A DNA stretch of 64,000 bases from Protoeuglena noctilucae (lineage: Eukaryota; Chlorophyta; Pedinophyceae; Marsupiomonadales; Marsupiomonadaceae). Shown here in pieces: positions 12,149-24,246 of this stretch (the first letter of the stretch is position 1; each line of letters opens with the position of its first letter). Position numbers and translations under genes: made by a program. The notes under the pieces are model-generated. The model worked only from the letters and a program-made list of their open reading frames with translations. It was not told the DNA's origin and did no database searches. Where the stretch lies: NCBI GenBank assembly GCA_958009085.1, contig OY253671.1:1054001-1118000 (forward strand), written 5' to 3'.

Positions 12149-14138
12149 TCAGCGGTTGGTCTTGGCACGCGACGTGTGCGCAGCACGCTTCTGGGCCTTG
12201 GCCGGCTGCACCTGGTCTGCGACGATCTGAGTGTCGGGCACTGCGATACCAGGAGCAACTGGGGACCGATTCGTGTCCCAGTGTGTGCGCATCCCCGCCA
12301 TCGCGCAGCAGCCAGGGCCATGGCAGGGCGGTCACGCCAGCTATCAACCCTGCTACGGCACTCACGCGAATCGTCATCTTCGGCCCCACCCTCCGCCGGG
12401 TTCTCCGGCTGGCGTTCCCGGAGCCGCTTGGACTTGCGCACCCGGCCTCCGTCCGTGTCCTGCGAACGCTCCTCCCCGGCCTCCGCGGCCCCCGCAGCCT
12501 TCCTCTTGGACGGGAGGTGGGCGCTGTCCTTGTTCGGCGACAACACCGGGGTCGCCCGGTCGTGCCGCGGCACGCGACCTACCGCCTCCTCGGCGCCGCC
12601 CGCCTTGGCGCCCTTCGCCTTCCCCTTGCCGCTGCCGCCCTTCTTGCCCGAGCGCCCGTCGGCCGGCGGCTCCTCAGGCGCGCCTCCCTCCGTCGCAGCG
12701 ACGACCGCCCCCCCAGCCGCGGCACCGCCGGCAGCCCCACCCGGAGCCTCCTCGCCCTCCTGGCGCGCCTGCCCGGCCTCCGGCGCCCCCAACGCGGGCT
12801 GCGAGCGCAAGCGGCGAGGGTGGCTGGGAATGTGTAACCTCAGGTGTCACGGATGTGGGCCACCCCCACCCTCTCTTTCCGCACCTTCTTGTCATTGACG
12901 TCGCTGGGGCTCGGGACCAGAAAGTGCGCTCCGTCCCCCATGAGTTTGTCGACGCGCCGGAACAGGGACTGCGAGCAACGGAAGCAACTCACCGACATGA
13001 CACCCACCAGCACGCGCCTCTCCTCAGTCCCTGCCACCTCACAGCCGACGGCCCGCGACTCACCACATCGCAGAAGCACTGGGTCAAAAGCCTGCTCGGC
13101 ACGGTGGGGTCGTCCGTGCTGGCCTGCCAGGCGAGCTTCAGCGCCTTCCACTTGTCTCGGATGAACGTGGGGGACGACTGCGTCCATCCGAGGTCAGGGT
13201 GCTGGCGCTGGCATCCCTTCCAATTGAACAACACGTACTCCGATCTCCCGCCCTGCCTTCCCTGCTCCTCAGCATCCTGCGGGTGGGTCAGCTGGGTCGG
13301 CGACTCCCGGCCGGCACCGCAGCACCCTGCGGAAACCGCGCCCATCCAGAGCCGCACTGCCGCGCTCTCTCACGGCCCTTCCGCCCTTGTACTTAGGGTA
13401 CTGCGTCTCCATGAACGACACGAGCGCCTCCAGCTGCGGCTGGGTCCATGGGGTCTTGGTCTTCGTCCTCCCTCTCTCGCCCACGGGCCGCGGCTCTTGC
13501 CTCCGCGGCGTGCACTGTGGGTCGAGTGACGGGACACGCAACATCCGCGCCCGTCCACGCCGCGCATCAGGGCTCGGAGGGCCATCGGTTTTCAAAACTC
13601 ACCAGCGTCGGGAGGCCCTCAAACTCGTTCTCGCTGTCCACCCTGCGCACCGCCAGGAAGACGACCTCCTCATCCCCAATCACGCTACCGACGTACTCGT
13701 CGTCCTGCAGCTCCCCCTGGCGGTTTGGGTCCTGCGAGTGCGTGAACAGGCATATCTTGTGCGTCCAAGGACAAGCTGGCCCGCATCTCTGGACATCCCG
13801 GCCACATGACAACGAGACAGGGCACGTGACACCGGCCAGGCCGCCTTCGTGCCTGGGGAACGACCTCCTTGTTGAGGAACTGTCGCTTCCACCGCCCGGC
13901 GCCGACCAGGACCGTTTTGTTGGGAGCGAACATGTTGACGCCATGATACTTCCTGGAAATGAGCGCCTTGAGGCCTCCCACGGTCTCGTCACGGCTGACC
14001 TCCACCGCAAACATGCCTGCAGCAACTCAAGCCGGCCCGTTTGGAGCAAATCGAGCCTTGAAGCGCCCGATGGGTTCGTGATCATGTCCCACCTGTGCCG
14101 GGTATCAGGCACGACACGACGTAGACGGTCAAGTCCAT
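12149..14138 (-). CDS. Ubiquitin-like plus Myb/SANT DNA-binding protein (TRF-like)
   Basis: Start ATG at 14138. Exon 1 is 14138-14093 (MDLTVYVVSCLIPGT) and joins in phase to an exon starting at 14016 (MFAVEVSRDETVGGLKALI). A third exon continues LQDDEYVGSVIGDEEVVFLAV; together these make a ubiquitin-like fold. Next comes a Myb-type domain: TPWTQPQLEALVSFMETQ, an intron, then DLGWTQSSPTFIRDKWKAL. A Lys/Gly/Ala-rich tail with many basic clusters (GKKGGSGKGKAKG, RVRKSKRLRE) follows, and the last exon ends SRAKTNR with stop at 12149-12151. Plant telomere-repeat-binding (TRFL/TBP) proteins also pair a ubiquitin-like domain with a Myb that has a DKWK third helix, so a telomeric or promoter-binding role is plausible. 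The canonical telobox VDLKDKWR is not exact, so telomere binding is inference. Confidence 0.7.
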
Positions 14139-14644
14139 TGTCGCCGGGCGCTGTCCCGCCGCGCCGCGGCTGATGTGATGGCCCGCCGTCGAGGCGCCGA
14201 GCCAAGACACAGCTCTGTCGAGTTGTGCAAGCCCAGTCGGCGTCCGTGCACCCTAGGGGAGCCGAAGCGAGCGGACCGAGCGTGGCAGCACAGGCAATGC
14301 TCGTGACCCATCTGACCCTTCTTAGCATCATGCAATGTTGGCAGAAGGGGGTCGTGGGCGCCCATGTCTGCGGCCGGTCCCACGGGCACGGAAGCGCTGG
14401 TACACGCCGTGTCAAGCGCACGCCTAAGGCCAAATCTCTCTCCCAGACGCCTGGAGGTTCCGCATCGCATGCGTGTGAAACTGACTCGCGGCGCCTGTAA
14501 CCGCCATCCGCACCACCAAGGAGCTCATGGAAGAGTAACTGCTCATGGAAGAGTAACGTCCGTGCATTTGAAAGCACCGCAACGACAGTTTGCGCGGACA
14601 TGACCGCGTGATCCTGGGTCTTGTGTCTCCCTACAGCGGCGAGG
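14139..14644. promoter_or_regulatory. Divergent promoter region with an 18-bp tandem duplication
   Basis: The 506 bases separate the start codons of the Ubl-Myb gene (-) and the LRR/coiled-coil gene (+), so both promoters must lie here. An 18-base unit (GCTCATGGAAGAGTAACT) occurs twice in tandem at 14523-14540 and 14541-14558, differing only in the last base. No other element is evident. Confidence 0.5.
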
Positions 14645-17600
14645 ATGGAGGACAGGGAGGCCCTCTCGGACGAGGCCTCCGAGGGTGAAGTCCTGTCCTT
14701 CGTGGGGGCCGGCGTCACCTCCGTGAGGTGAGTCGATGCGGCCGGCGCATCGCCTGTGCCCTATTCTTGATACTTGTATCTCCAGCCAGGGCCTGCGCAC
14801 GGGCCCATCGGGCCTGCGGATGGCCCTCGCCATCGCACGTCACCGCATGCTTCGGGTCTCCGCGTCCGCAGGTCCATCCGGGTCTCGAGCCCGCAGCTCG
14901 TCAGAAGGCTCAACCTTCACAGCAATCGGCTGCAGCGCATAGAGGGCCTGGAGGCCTTCTCTGCGCTGCGGAGCCTGGACCTTTCTTCCAACGCCCTGGC
15001 GTCCCTGACCGGTCTGCCCCACCTTCCGAACCTCTCCGACCTGAACGTGTCGGCGAACAGGTTCGCGACGCGAGCAGTTATGTACAGACGCCCTCGCAGT
15101 GCCACTCCCTGCGAATGCTGGTTCCAAACCCATCTCCCATCGCCCCATGCACATCGCAGGATCACGAGCCTCGCGGACATCCCGCCGCTGCCAGCCCTGA
15201 CTGCTCTCTACGCCGCGCACAATCGGCTGGCCGCGGCGCCGTCGACCCTGCCGGCCCACTGTCCCGCCCTGGCCAAGCTCGACTTGCGGTGCGGCAGCCA
15301 GGCCGGCTGTGCATGCTGCCAAGCGTCACCTGCTGGGCTCAGCTGTCGCGTCACTGGCCAACCTCCTCCATCGCGCCGCAGGGGCAACGCGATTGCCACG
15401 CTTGCCGACCTCTCGCCCCTGTTTGCACACCCGGGTCTGCGGGAGCTCGCACTGGCGGGTGGGCCCCGCCCCAACCCCGTCTGCTCCCAGCGGGGCCTCC
15501 GGGATGTCGTCATCGCCAGCATGCCGTCCCTGACTGTGCTGGACGCCCTGCCCGTCCCACCACGGCGGGTCGCACCACCGCAACCAGCCGCAGCTGTGCG
15601 TGCCCCGCCGTCTAGCACGACAGGCGATGGTCCCCGAGGCGCATTGGGGGACCCACAGGGACAGGATGCTTGGAGGAGCGCGCACGTCGGCCCGACCGAC
15701 GCCGCTGTACCCGACGGACAGGTCTCAGCGAGCGGCATCCCCAGAGGGCCGCTGCCGATGCCGGCGCTCAGGGCGGTGGCCCACAGCGACGCACTGGCGG
15801 GCCCGGCTCTTATCGTCGAGAACCGGCTCCTGGACCTGGAGAACCGCCTCCTGGGGCTCATCCAGCTCCAGGCCGCGCGAGGGGCACCGGAGGAAGGGCG
15901 GCGGCGAAGGGAGGGCGGCAGGGCCGAGCGTCCTCGGGATCGGGGGGACGGCGAGGCCGAGGGATCTTCTTCCAAGAGCGGAGAAGAGGGCAGTGAGGGC
16001 GAGGGGGCGTCCAGGGCTCGCAAGTACCCCAGGAGGCGCAGGGGCCCGGACGTGGGAGAGGGCCCGGGGCGGGCGGCGGACGCCGAGGCGCAGTGCGCGC
16101 TGCCGACGGCGGCGGAGCTGGCTTTGCAGGAGCGGGTGCGCGAGGAGCGGGCGGCGGCGCGGGCGGCGGGGGAGGCGGCGGAGGTGGCGCTGTCGAGGGC
16201 AGCGGCCGAGGCGGGGGACCTGCGTGCTGAGGTGGACCGCCTGGGCCGGGAGCTGCGTCGGCGCACGGAGGCGCTCGAGGCGATCGGCGCCGACGCGGAC
16301 GCGGCGGTGCAGGGGGCGTTCGAGCAGGCGGAGGCGCGGGTCGCGGAGGCGGAGGAGCGGGGGCAGCGGGCGAGGGAGGAGGGGACCCGGGCGGCGGAGG
16401 GGGCGCGTGCGGAGCGCGACAGGGCGGCGACGGAGCTGGCCGAGTGCAGGGTGGAGCTGGCCGGGTCCCGGGCTCGGCTGGAGGCGGCTGTGGTGACCAC
16501 GGCCGCACTCCAGGAGCAGATTCAGGCGCTGAGGGTGAGCGGCCGGGAGTGACCGTGGTCGGGGAACAGGCGTGCGCATCAGCGGGTGCCGTTGTGGTCA
16601 GCAAGCTGGCGTTCCCCTGCCTCGCTCCCGCAGGCCCAGATGGCGCGGACGGAGGGGGAGCTGAGGCAGAGCGCCGAGCGCGTTGCGGCGCGCAACGGAG
16701 AGCTGGAGGAGGCGTGCGTGGCGCTCCGCGAGCGCTGCGGTCGCGCCGAGTGCGCGGTGGAACGGCAGGGGGACGCGCTGGAGCGCGCGACGGCGCAGGT
16801 GGCGGAGCTGCGGGAGCAACTGGCACAGGCGAGGCAAGAGGCGGCACGCGCGGGCGAGGAGCGCCAGAAGACCGCGGTTGAGGCGGAGGAGATGCGGAGG
16901 GCTGCGGAGGCGCGGGAGAGGCAGCTGCGGGCGGCACTGGCTGCCAGCCAGCAGGCGGAGCGAGACGCGTCGGCCCAGGCGCGCCAGGCGGGCGCTTCCC
17001 TGCAGGTGCGCTGGCCGGTCTGCATAGGCCAGTCCTGCCGATAGGGCCAGCACTGGCCCGGTCGTCGCACCCGCACCTTAGCCAGCGTCAGCTACCACCG
17101 CGTTTGTGAGCCCTCGCCTCCGCATGGCACGCAGGCGGCTCAGGAGGAGCACGCACGGTCCTTGGAGATGATGCAGCGGGTGCACCAGCGGGAGCTGCGG
17201 GCGCAGGCGGACGGCGAGGCGGCGAGAGTGGCGCCCCTCGAGGCCCGGGCGGCGTCGCTGGAGGCCGAGAAACGCGACCTGGCAGAGCGGCTCAGGTGCG
17301 GGGCGGCACCCGCGGCGCTATGGCTGCCCGATGCAGAAGAATTGACTGCAGCAGAGAGCGGCGTTGTAAGGCCAGCAGAAGCGCTGGGAGCGCTGGGCCA
17401 CACCACTCCCTCCCCATGTGTCACGTGCTCCCCCACACGAACGCGTGCGGTGCAGGTCGGTGGAGGCGGAGCTGCGCGACGCATTGAGCGAGAGGGAGCG
17501 GGACGTGGCGCTCGTGCGCACGGAGCTCGAGAGGGTCTCCGGGGAGAACCGCGCTCTTAAGGATACGGCGCGGGACGAGGCGGAGCGTCGGCGGCAGGGG

Positions 17601-19040
17601 CAGGCGGCGATGGCGGAGCTGACGGCGGCCACGGAGCAGCTGCGGGCCAAGTGCCGGCAGCTGCAGGACCGCAACGCCACGCTGGCGAGGCAGGTCGAGC
17701 AGGTGGGGAGGCAGAGACTCCACATCCCTGCTGGGCAGGTTGCAGACAAGAAGTCGTCGTGTGCTACCGGCCGGCCTCAACACTATGGCAACCGCACGCG
17801 GCTCGCGGTCCACGCAGGGTCGTCCGGAGGAGGTGGAGCGGCTGCGTGAGGAGCTGGGGCGGTGGCGCACGGCGGCCTCGTCTCTGCAGGACATTCAAGA
17901 GGAGGTGGCGCAGCTGGGGCTGGCCAAGGAGCGCGCGGAGGAGCGGGCCGCGCACGCCGAGGAGCGCGGGGCCGCGAGGGAGCGGGAGCTGCTGCGGGAG
18001 GTGGCCGAGTGCAAGGAAGCTCAGCTGCGGGCGCAGGTGAGTAGCAATCGCATATATGCTTTCCTCTGCAATGTCGGGCAGCCCCGTGTGCCCTCTCCGT
18101 CCGCGACCTCTCTGGCGTCTTCGCCCGCAGGCCGAGTGCGAGCAGCTGCGGCAGCAGGTGGAGCAGATGCGCGACGCGGTCAAGGTGAAGGAGGCGATGG
18201 TGGACAGCGCAAACCGGTCCCTGGCGCAGCTGAAGGAGAGCCTGGCGCGGGAGCGGGAGGAGCGCGCGCGGGACATGCGGGCACACGAGAGCGAGCTGGC
18301 CGAGGCGCGGGCGCGAGAGGCAGAGGACGGCGAGCGCGTGTCGGCGCTCCAGGCGGAGGTGGAGGCGCAGGAGGCGCTGCTGGAGGAGGCGGAGGGGGCG
18401 CGGGCGGCGGCGGAGGAGGAGGCGCGGCGGGCACGCGAGGAGGCGCGTGCGGCGCAGGCGGCGGCGCGGGACAAGGACGAGATGCTTCGGTTTGTGGAGG
18501 AGGAGGTGGAGCGGGTGAAGCGGCTGTTCGAGGACAAGACGAAACGGGTGCGGGCGGAGAAGGAGGCGGCGGAGCGGGACGCCGAGGCGGCGCGCGCGGC
18601 GCTGGCGGACGCCGAGGGCCGTGCCGCGAGGGGCGAGTCCGACGCAAGCCGCCTGCGCGACGACGTGGCTCGGCTGGAGGGCGATGCGGCGCAGGCGAAG
18701 CGCAGGGCCGAGCTGGCCGAGGTGCGCCGCGTGGGGATGGGCACTTACACTTGCTGCTGGGCACATGAATCCTCACCACCCGCGGCAATGGCGGGCTCTG
18801 CCGCGCCGCGCCGCGCCGCCCGTGCCGAAGGCTTCGGGCCGAACCCAAACGCATATTGCGTCACCGTTCGCGCAGGCGGAGGCCGAGGAGTGCCGCAAGA
18901 GGGTCCTGGCTAGCGAGGCGGAGATGCGCGACTTGCTGCGGCAGGTGGAGAAGGAGCGGGAGACGGCGAACCGGAGGCTGCGGCAGCTGGGGAGCGTGCT
19001 CGGGGAGCTTCAAAGCGGGCTGCTCGGGTCCGCGAGCTAG
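14645..19040 (+). CDS. Leucine-rich-repeat plus long coiled-coil protein (VFL1/LRRCC1-like)
   Basis: Exon 1 is 14645-14727 (MEDREALSDEASEGE). The next exons carry leucine-rich repeats: LVRRLNLHSNRLQRIEGL, LRSLDLSSNALASLTGL, LPNLSDLNVSANR, LPALTALYAAHNRLA, then an LRR cap ending MPSLTVLDALPV near 15555. A Pro/Ala linker and an acidic-basic stretch (GSSSKSGEEGSEGEG) lead at about 16080 into coiled coil that runs through the remaining exons to ERETANRRLRQLG, stop 19038-19040. N-terminal LRRs followed by several hundred residues of coiled coil is the layout of Chlamydomonas VFL1 and animal LRRCC1/centriolin, which sit at centrioles and basal bodies. Ala/Glu/Arg-rich coil is low in information, so the assignment rests on architecture and the LRR block. 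Confidence 0.68.
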
Positions 19041-19152
19041 CAGCTAGCAGGAGCAGGAGGACGGTGGCAGGCCATGGCATGTCATGCGTGCGCTCCCACC
19101 ACGTGATCTCTCGAGACCTAGGCAGGCGCTGGATAGCGACACTCTACTAGCA

Positions 19153-19170
19153 ATGGTGCGGCCGCACCAT
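19153..19170. repeat. Perfect 18-bp palindrome overlapping a second hairpin
   Basis: ATGGTGCGGCCGCACCAT is perfectly self-complementary. A second inverted repeat at 19067+100, that is 19167-19188 (CCATGGGGCT, loop ATC, AGCCCATGG, one bulged G), shares CCAT with the first, so the two hairpins exclude each other. The site lies between the convergent stops at 19040 (+) and 19208 (-), in the 3' regions of both genes. Confidence 0.7.
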
Positions 19171-19207
19171 GGGGCTATCAGCCCATGGTTCGGGGCGACG
19201 CTGCGGC

Positions 19208-20038
19208 TCACGATTGGATGTGCACGGTGAAGACGCACGCGGGGCAGCGGGACACCTCGGCGGAGACCTCCGCGACGATGCCGAGCCCCGCGAGCGCCCC
19301 GCGGATGATGGCGCATGGCAGAATCGTGCTGTGCTGCAGGTAGGCCTGTAACGGGGCCGGGTCGCCGGACGGGCCCGACACAAACGCCAGCCAACGGAAC
19401 GCGTTGTCGTGCAGCATGTATACACCCTGCGGCCGCGGAGGTCGCGCAGGGATTGGCGCTCGCCGCCAACAGACCCCAGCACCCAGCTCGCTGCAACGAG
19501 CCCGCGCTGACGCACCCGATGATTTGTCTTGAGCGAGTCCACCTGCTTCCCAAACAGCTCCCCCCACAACTCCCTGCACACCCACTTGATCGCATCCAGT
19601 TGTTCTAGGAACCGAGGTCGCGCAATCGTCAGTCGCTCCACAAGCTGCCTCCCTGCGGGTGCGGCTCGGTGTGCATGAGGTGCAGGGGCCTGCGCTCAAC
19701 GAAACTATGCGCCTCGAGGCACTAACGCTTTCTCAGTACGCACAAAAGCGTCGTGCGCGTCCCAGCGGCCGCGAGAACGCCCCCGCTCGCGCAGAATCCC
19801 TCACCGATGCGGAAACCCATGGGATCTAACGAAGCGCGCACCGGCGGCCCTCCTTCCGCCAACCCTTTCATGCTCTCAATAGCTGCGTGCAGAGGGGGTA
19901 GACAAGGGCATGCGGCGCTGCTGGAATAGGCCACGGCTCACATTTTCCTGTGCAAAGCTCACCTTCCAAGCACAGGAGGTCCCAGCAGACTAGAGCGACC
20001 TGACCCGCTGATGGGGGCGATGTAAGCTTCGATGCCAT
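19208..20038 (-). CDS. TRAPPC6: TRAPP complex subunit TRAPPC6/Trs33
   Basis: Four exons at 20038-19963, 19882-19805, 19652-19516 and 19426-19208 join without a phase break into about 169 residues, the normal family size. Conserved blocks follow the TRAPPC6 order: CWDLLCLE, LDPMGFRIGRQLVERLT (across a junction), PRFLEQLDAIKWVCRELW, GKQVDSLKTNHRGVYML, DNAFRW, and the C-terminal ALAGLGIVAEVSAEV with CPACVFTVHIQS. TRAPPC6 pairs with Bet3 in the core TRAPP complex, the Rab1/Ypt1 exchange factor for ER-to-Golgi and intra-Golgi traffic. The start was chosen because it gives the usual short N-terminus. It is divergent from SYF1 across 364 bases, which probably form a shared promoter. Confidence 0.93.
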
Positions 20039-20402
20039 CGCCCCGGCCCCTCTCCCATCGCCCGTCGAGGCCCCAGCCCAATGGCAGTCGCTGGCGGAGA
20101 CCAACGGCACAACGTCTTCAGCCTCACTCGCTTCCGGGAGTACGAATGGGAACACAGATTGATCTGGAAGCCTCTCCGCGGCCATCCGTGTGACGAGGGG
20201 CCGCCGCGTCAGGTGCCTGAGTCTGGCGCCCCAGCCACGCTCCTTTCCGCGACCCTCAGGTCCGTCTGTCGGCATGATGGAAGCGTTTGAAAGGCAGATT
20301 GGACAGGCTGCGGGCTCAGCTACGCCGACGGGGCATGTGCGTCGCCGTTTTGTGAGCAGCCCGGCGTGCTGATTGGGGGGGGCGGGACCCGGCAAAGGGG
20401 AC
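20039..20402. promoter_or_regulatory. Shared promoter interval of TRAPPC6 and SYF1
   Basis: 364 bases between two divergent start codons. I see no further gene and no clear TATA box; the function as a bidirectional promoter is inferred from the gene layout alone. Confidence 0.45.
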
Positions 20403-23400
20403 ATGGCGACCGCGGCGGAAAGAAATGGGGGCAAGGTGTCCACGGCAGGGGCCATGGACGACCTCATGCCGACAGGGGAGGAGGTGAGGCCGCTTCCGCC
20501 GCCGCTCCCCAGACATGCTCCCATCCCGTGCCCTTCGGCCGATGAGAGCCACTTGCATGACCCGCGTTAACATCACATCCATACCATGTTCTGCCTACTG
20601 CAATCGCGGTGCGTCCGGGCTCCCACGCGCGTTGCACACGGACCCCTCGCAGTTGCTTTACGAGGAGGAGATGTTGCGCAACCCCTACTCCCTGAAGCAC
20701 TGGTGGCGGTACCTGACAGAGAAGCGGGACATGAAGCAGGTGCGCGTGCGGCGGGGAGGCTCGGCGACGCACTTGGCAGGAGGAAGCAAACGCGAATCAG
20801 CGACTGTGGGCCCTGAAAGCCCCGCATCCCGCCGCTCCGGCCCCACCGCGACGCGCTCGCCCCCTGTTCGCAGTCAAAGCGATATGTGGTGTACGAGCGG
20901 GCCCTGCGCGCGCTGCCCGGGTCGTACAAGCTGTGGAAGGCGTATTTGGACGAGCGGCGGGCGGCGTTGCGCAACCTGTCGCCGACGCATCCGCTGTACG
21001 AGTCCCTCAACAACACGTACGAGCGCGCGCTCGTCTCCATGCACAAGATGCCGCGGATCTGGCTAGACTACCTGGCCCTGCTGGTGGAGCAGCGGCTGGT
21101 GACGCGCACCCGGCGCGCGTTCGACCGGGCCCTGTCGGCGCTTCCCATCACGCAGCACGACCGCGTGTGGCAGCTGTACCTGTCCTTCGTGACCACGGAC
21201 GGCGTGCCCGAGGACACGGCGCGCCGCGTGTACCGCCGCTACCTCAAGCTGGAGCCCGAGCACGCGGAGGAGTACCTGGCCTTCCTCATAGGCAAGGGCC
21301 GGTGGGCCGAGGCGGCGCAGAAGCTGGCGGAGCTCGTGAACGACGACACGTTCCGGTCGCTGCACGGCAAGAGCAAGCACCAGATGTGGCTGGAGCTGTG
21401 CGATATGGTGACCAAGCACCCCAACGACGTGCGGGGCCTGCACGTCGAGTCCATCCTGCGCGGGGGCATCCGGCGGTACCGCGACGAGGTCGGGCGCCTG
21501 TGGACGTCCCTCGCCGACTACTTCATCCAGAAGGGGATGTTCGACAAGGCGCGGGACGTGTACGAGGAGGGCCTGCAGTCGGTGGCGACGGTGAGGGACT
21601 TCTCCCTCATCTTCGACGCCCTCGTGCAGTTCGAGGAGTCGCTCATCTCGGCCAAGATGGAGCGCGAGGGCGAGAGCGAGCCGGTGGCGCCCGAGGGCGA
21701 CGGGGAGGATTTCGTGCTCCGGGACCGCGGCGACGATCTCGACCTGCGGCTGGCGCGCCTGGAGCGGCTCATGGAGCGCCGCCCGGAGCTGCTGAGCTCC
21801 GTGGTGCTCCGTCAGAACCCGCACAACGTGCATGAGTGGCACAAGCGCGTCAAGCTCTTCCCTGGAGACCTGGCCCGGCAGATCCAGACGTACACGGAGG
21901 CGGTGCGGACGGTGGACATCGACAAGGCCGAGGGCAAGCCGCACACGCTGTGGTGCGCGTTCGCGCGCTTCTACGAGACCCACGGTGACCTGCCCAACGC
22001 CCGGGTCATCTTCGGGAAGGCCACGCAGGTGCCGTTCAAGTACGTGGATGACCTGGCGCAAGTGTGGTGCGAGTGGGTCGAGATGGAGCTCAGGTGAGGC
22101 CGCGCTCTTGGACTGTCATGCTGTTGTGTCGACACGACAGTGCCCATGGCCCACATGGGGTCGTCAAAGGCACTGGTCCGCAGCTGAGCAACACTCGCCG
22201 CGCTTTTGTCTCAGGCACGACAACTTCACGGGGGCGCTGGACGTGCTGCGGCAGGGCACCACGGAGCCAGCCGGGTACCGGGAGATGCAGCGGCAGTGGC
22301 AGGCTAACCCGGGGTCGGAGCGGCCGCCCCCCACGATGCGCGTGCACCGCAACCTGCGCCTCTGGAACCTCATGGTGGACCTGGAGGAGACTCTCGGCAC
22401 CATCGACAGCACCAAGGCCGTCTACTACCGCATGATGGACGGCAAGATCGCGTCGCCGCAGACGGTGCTCAACTTCGCGCTCTACCTCCTCGAGCACAAG
22501 TACTTCGAGGAGGCCTTCAGGTGGGCGATGAGTCGGCGTGGTTGTGACCAGCTAGGGTACGCATGGGATGGGATGACCAGCAAGCGAGGGGCAATTCGTG
22601 TGTGCGCAAAGGTGTAGGCCATATCACAGCAGGGGAGGCTGGCTGACCGGCATCCTTTGTTTCGCGCGCAGGGTGTACGAGCGGGGGACGCAGATGTTCA
22701 AGTTCCCGTACTCGCGCGACCTGTGGGTGGCGTACCTGCAGCAATTCGTGGCCAGGTACGGCGGCTCCAAGCTCGAGCGCGCCCGGGACGCTTTCGAGTC
22801 AGTGCTCGCCACGGCTCCGGCGGAGGAGCGCAAGCGGTTCTTCTTCATGTACGCGGACCTGGAGGAGAAGCACGGCCTGGCGCGTCGGGCGATGGACGTC
22901 TACAACCGCGCCGTGCGCGCTGTGCCCCGGAAGGAGAAGCTCGAGGTGCTGGACGTGTACATCAGCAAGAGCTCGAGCATGTTCGGCATCGGGAAAGTGC
23001 GGGAGGTCATGGAGATGGCCATCGAGGCGCAGGCGAGGGATCACAGCAGCGGCGCGGCTGCTGCTACCAGTGCCAAAGGCTGCGAGTATTGTCCTTGCCG
23101 CAGGCGCTGTCCCCTGCATGGCGCTGTTCCTGCAAGTGACCGCACTGACCGCGTCGGTCCCGCACCGCACCGCAGGGCGAGGAGGCTCTTTTGGACGACG
23201 ACTGCCGGGAGGTGTGCCGGCGTTACGCGGCGCTGGAGCAGAAGCTCGGGGAGGTGGACCGCGCGCGTGCCATCTGGATCCACGGCGCGGCCATGGCGGA
23301 CCCCTCCAAGCACAAGGCCTACTGGGACGAGTGGAACGACTTCGAGGTGCGGCACGGGAACGAGGACACCTTCCGCGAGATGCTCCGGATCAAGCGGTCG

Positions 23401-23887
23401 GTGGCGGCCAGCTTCTCCTCCGTCCATTTCAACACCACAAGCATCGAGTCCATGGCGCAGCAGCTCATCGAGCAGGCCACGCGCAGGTGAGTGGCGGGGC
23501 CGGGGTGGGGGCAACGGGTGTGGTCGCCCGCGCGGACCCTCACCGATCGCCTTCGTGAAGAGGTGGTGGCTGACCAGTTGCTGGTGGCTCGTCTCTCGCA
23601 GGGACGACCCGATGGCCGCGCTCGAGGCCCAGCAGGTGCCGGGGGCGACCGGCACGGCCGTCTCTGGGTTCCGGTCCGCCGGCGTCGTCAACGCGGGCAA
23701 GCCGGTGCAGGCGGGGCTGTCGGTGCCTGCCACGGCCAACACAGAGGAGATCGACATCGACGGGGACGGCGAGGGGGGCGAGGGCCCGGGGGAGGGCGCC
23801 AAGCGGGGCCGCGGGGTGGACATTGAGCAGCGCGCGGTGCCTGACGCTGTGCTGGGGTCGCTGGCGAAGAAGCAGCGGACGGAGTAG
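20403..23887 (+). CDS. SYF1: Pre-mRNA splicing factor SYF1/XAB2
   Basis: Seven exons: 20403-20483, 20653-20739, 20874-22093, 22215-22520, 22672-23032, 23176-23486 and 23602-23887, all phase-consistent, giving about 883 residues against about 855 in human XAB2. The protein is a solenoid of HAT/TPR repeats: LLYEEEMLRNPYSLKHWWRY, YERALRALPGSYKLWKAYL, ARRVYRRYLKLEP, FARFYETHGDLPNARVIFGK, IDSTKAVYYRMMDGK and near the end DFEVRHGNEDTFREMLRIKR, a SYF1 hallmark. SYF1 belongs to the NineTeen-associated/IBC module of the spliceosome and scaffolds the catalytic core. The intron starting at 23033 begins with GC (CAG/GCGAGG); conserved protein on both sides fixes that junction. The C-terminus is acidic then basic (GDGEGGEGPGEGAKRGRG). 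Confidence 0.96.
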
Positions 23888-24246
23888 TGCGTGTTTGGGC
23901 ACTGCTTGGTGGGTTAGGTGCCAAAGGGGTGGGCAGGGCGGCGCGCGGCCCAGTGTGAATGGGGGATCTTTGACCGTGCGAACGTTTCTCTTCGATCGGA
24001 GCGCTGCCAGAGCCAATAAGATGGCCAGAAAGCAGCTTTGGCGCCGTGCAGCAATCGCAAACCCATCCACAGGGCCGAATGCCATAACGACTATCGTGGA
24101 GAGGGGCTCCTGGAGCTGGGCCTCGATCTGGATCGGGGCGGGGAGCGCCTCGGGGGCGACCGCGAACGGGAGGCAGGGCCCCTCGGGCTTCGGGACAGAC
24201 TCCTGCAAATGGAGAGCGGCGAACAGCGTGTGGAACAGCCGGTGTC
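23888..24246. other. Convergent 3' region of SYF1 and RNPS1
   Basis: 359 bases between two convergent stops. No gene is apparent; it should hold both 3' untranslated regions. Confidence 0.45.

Noticed and set aside
13567-14718. 383-codon minus-strand frame starting upstream of the Ubl-Myb gene
   Set aside because: The Ubl gene uses other frames here, confirmed by phase of the exon 14138-14093; only the LQDDEYVGS exon lies in this frame.
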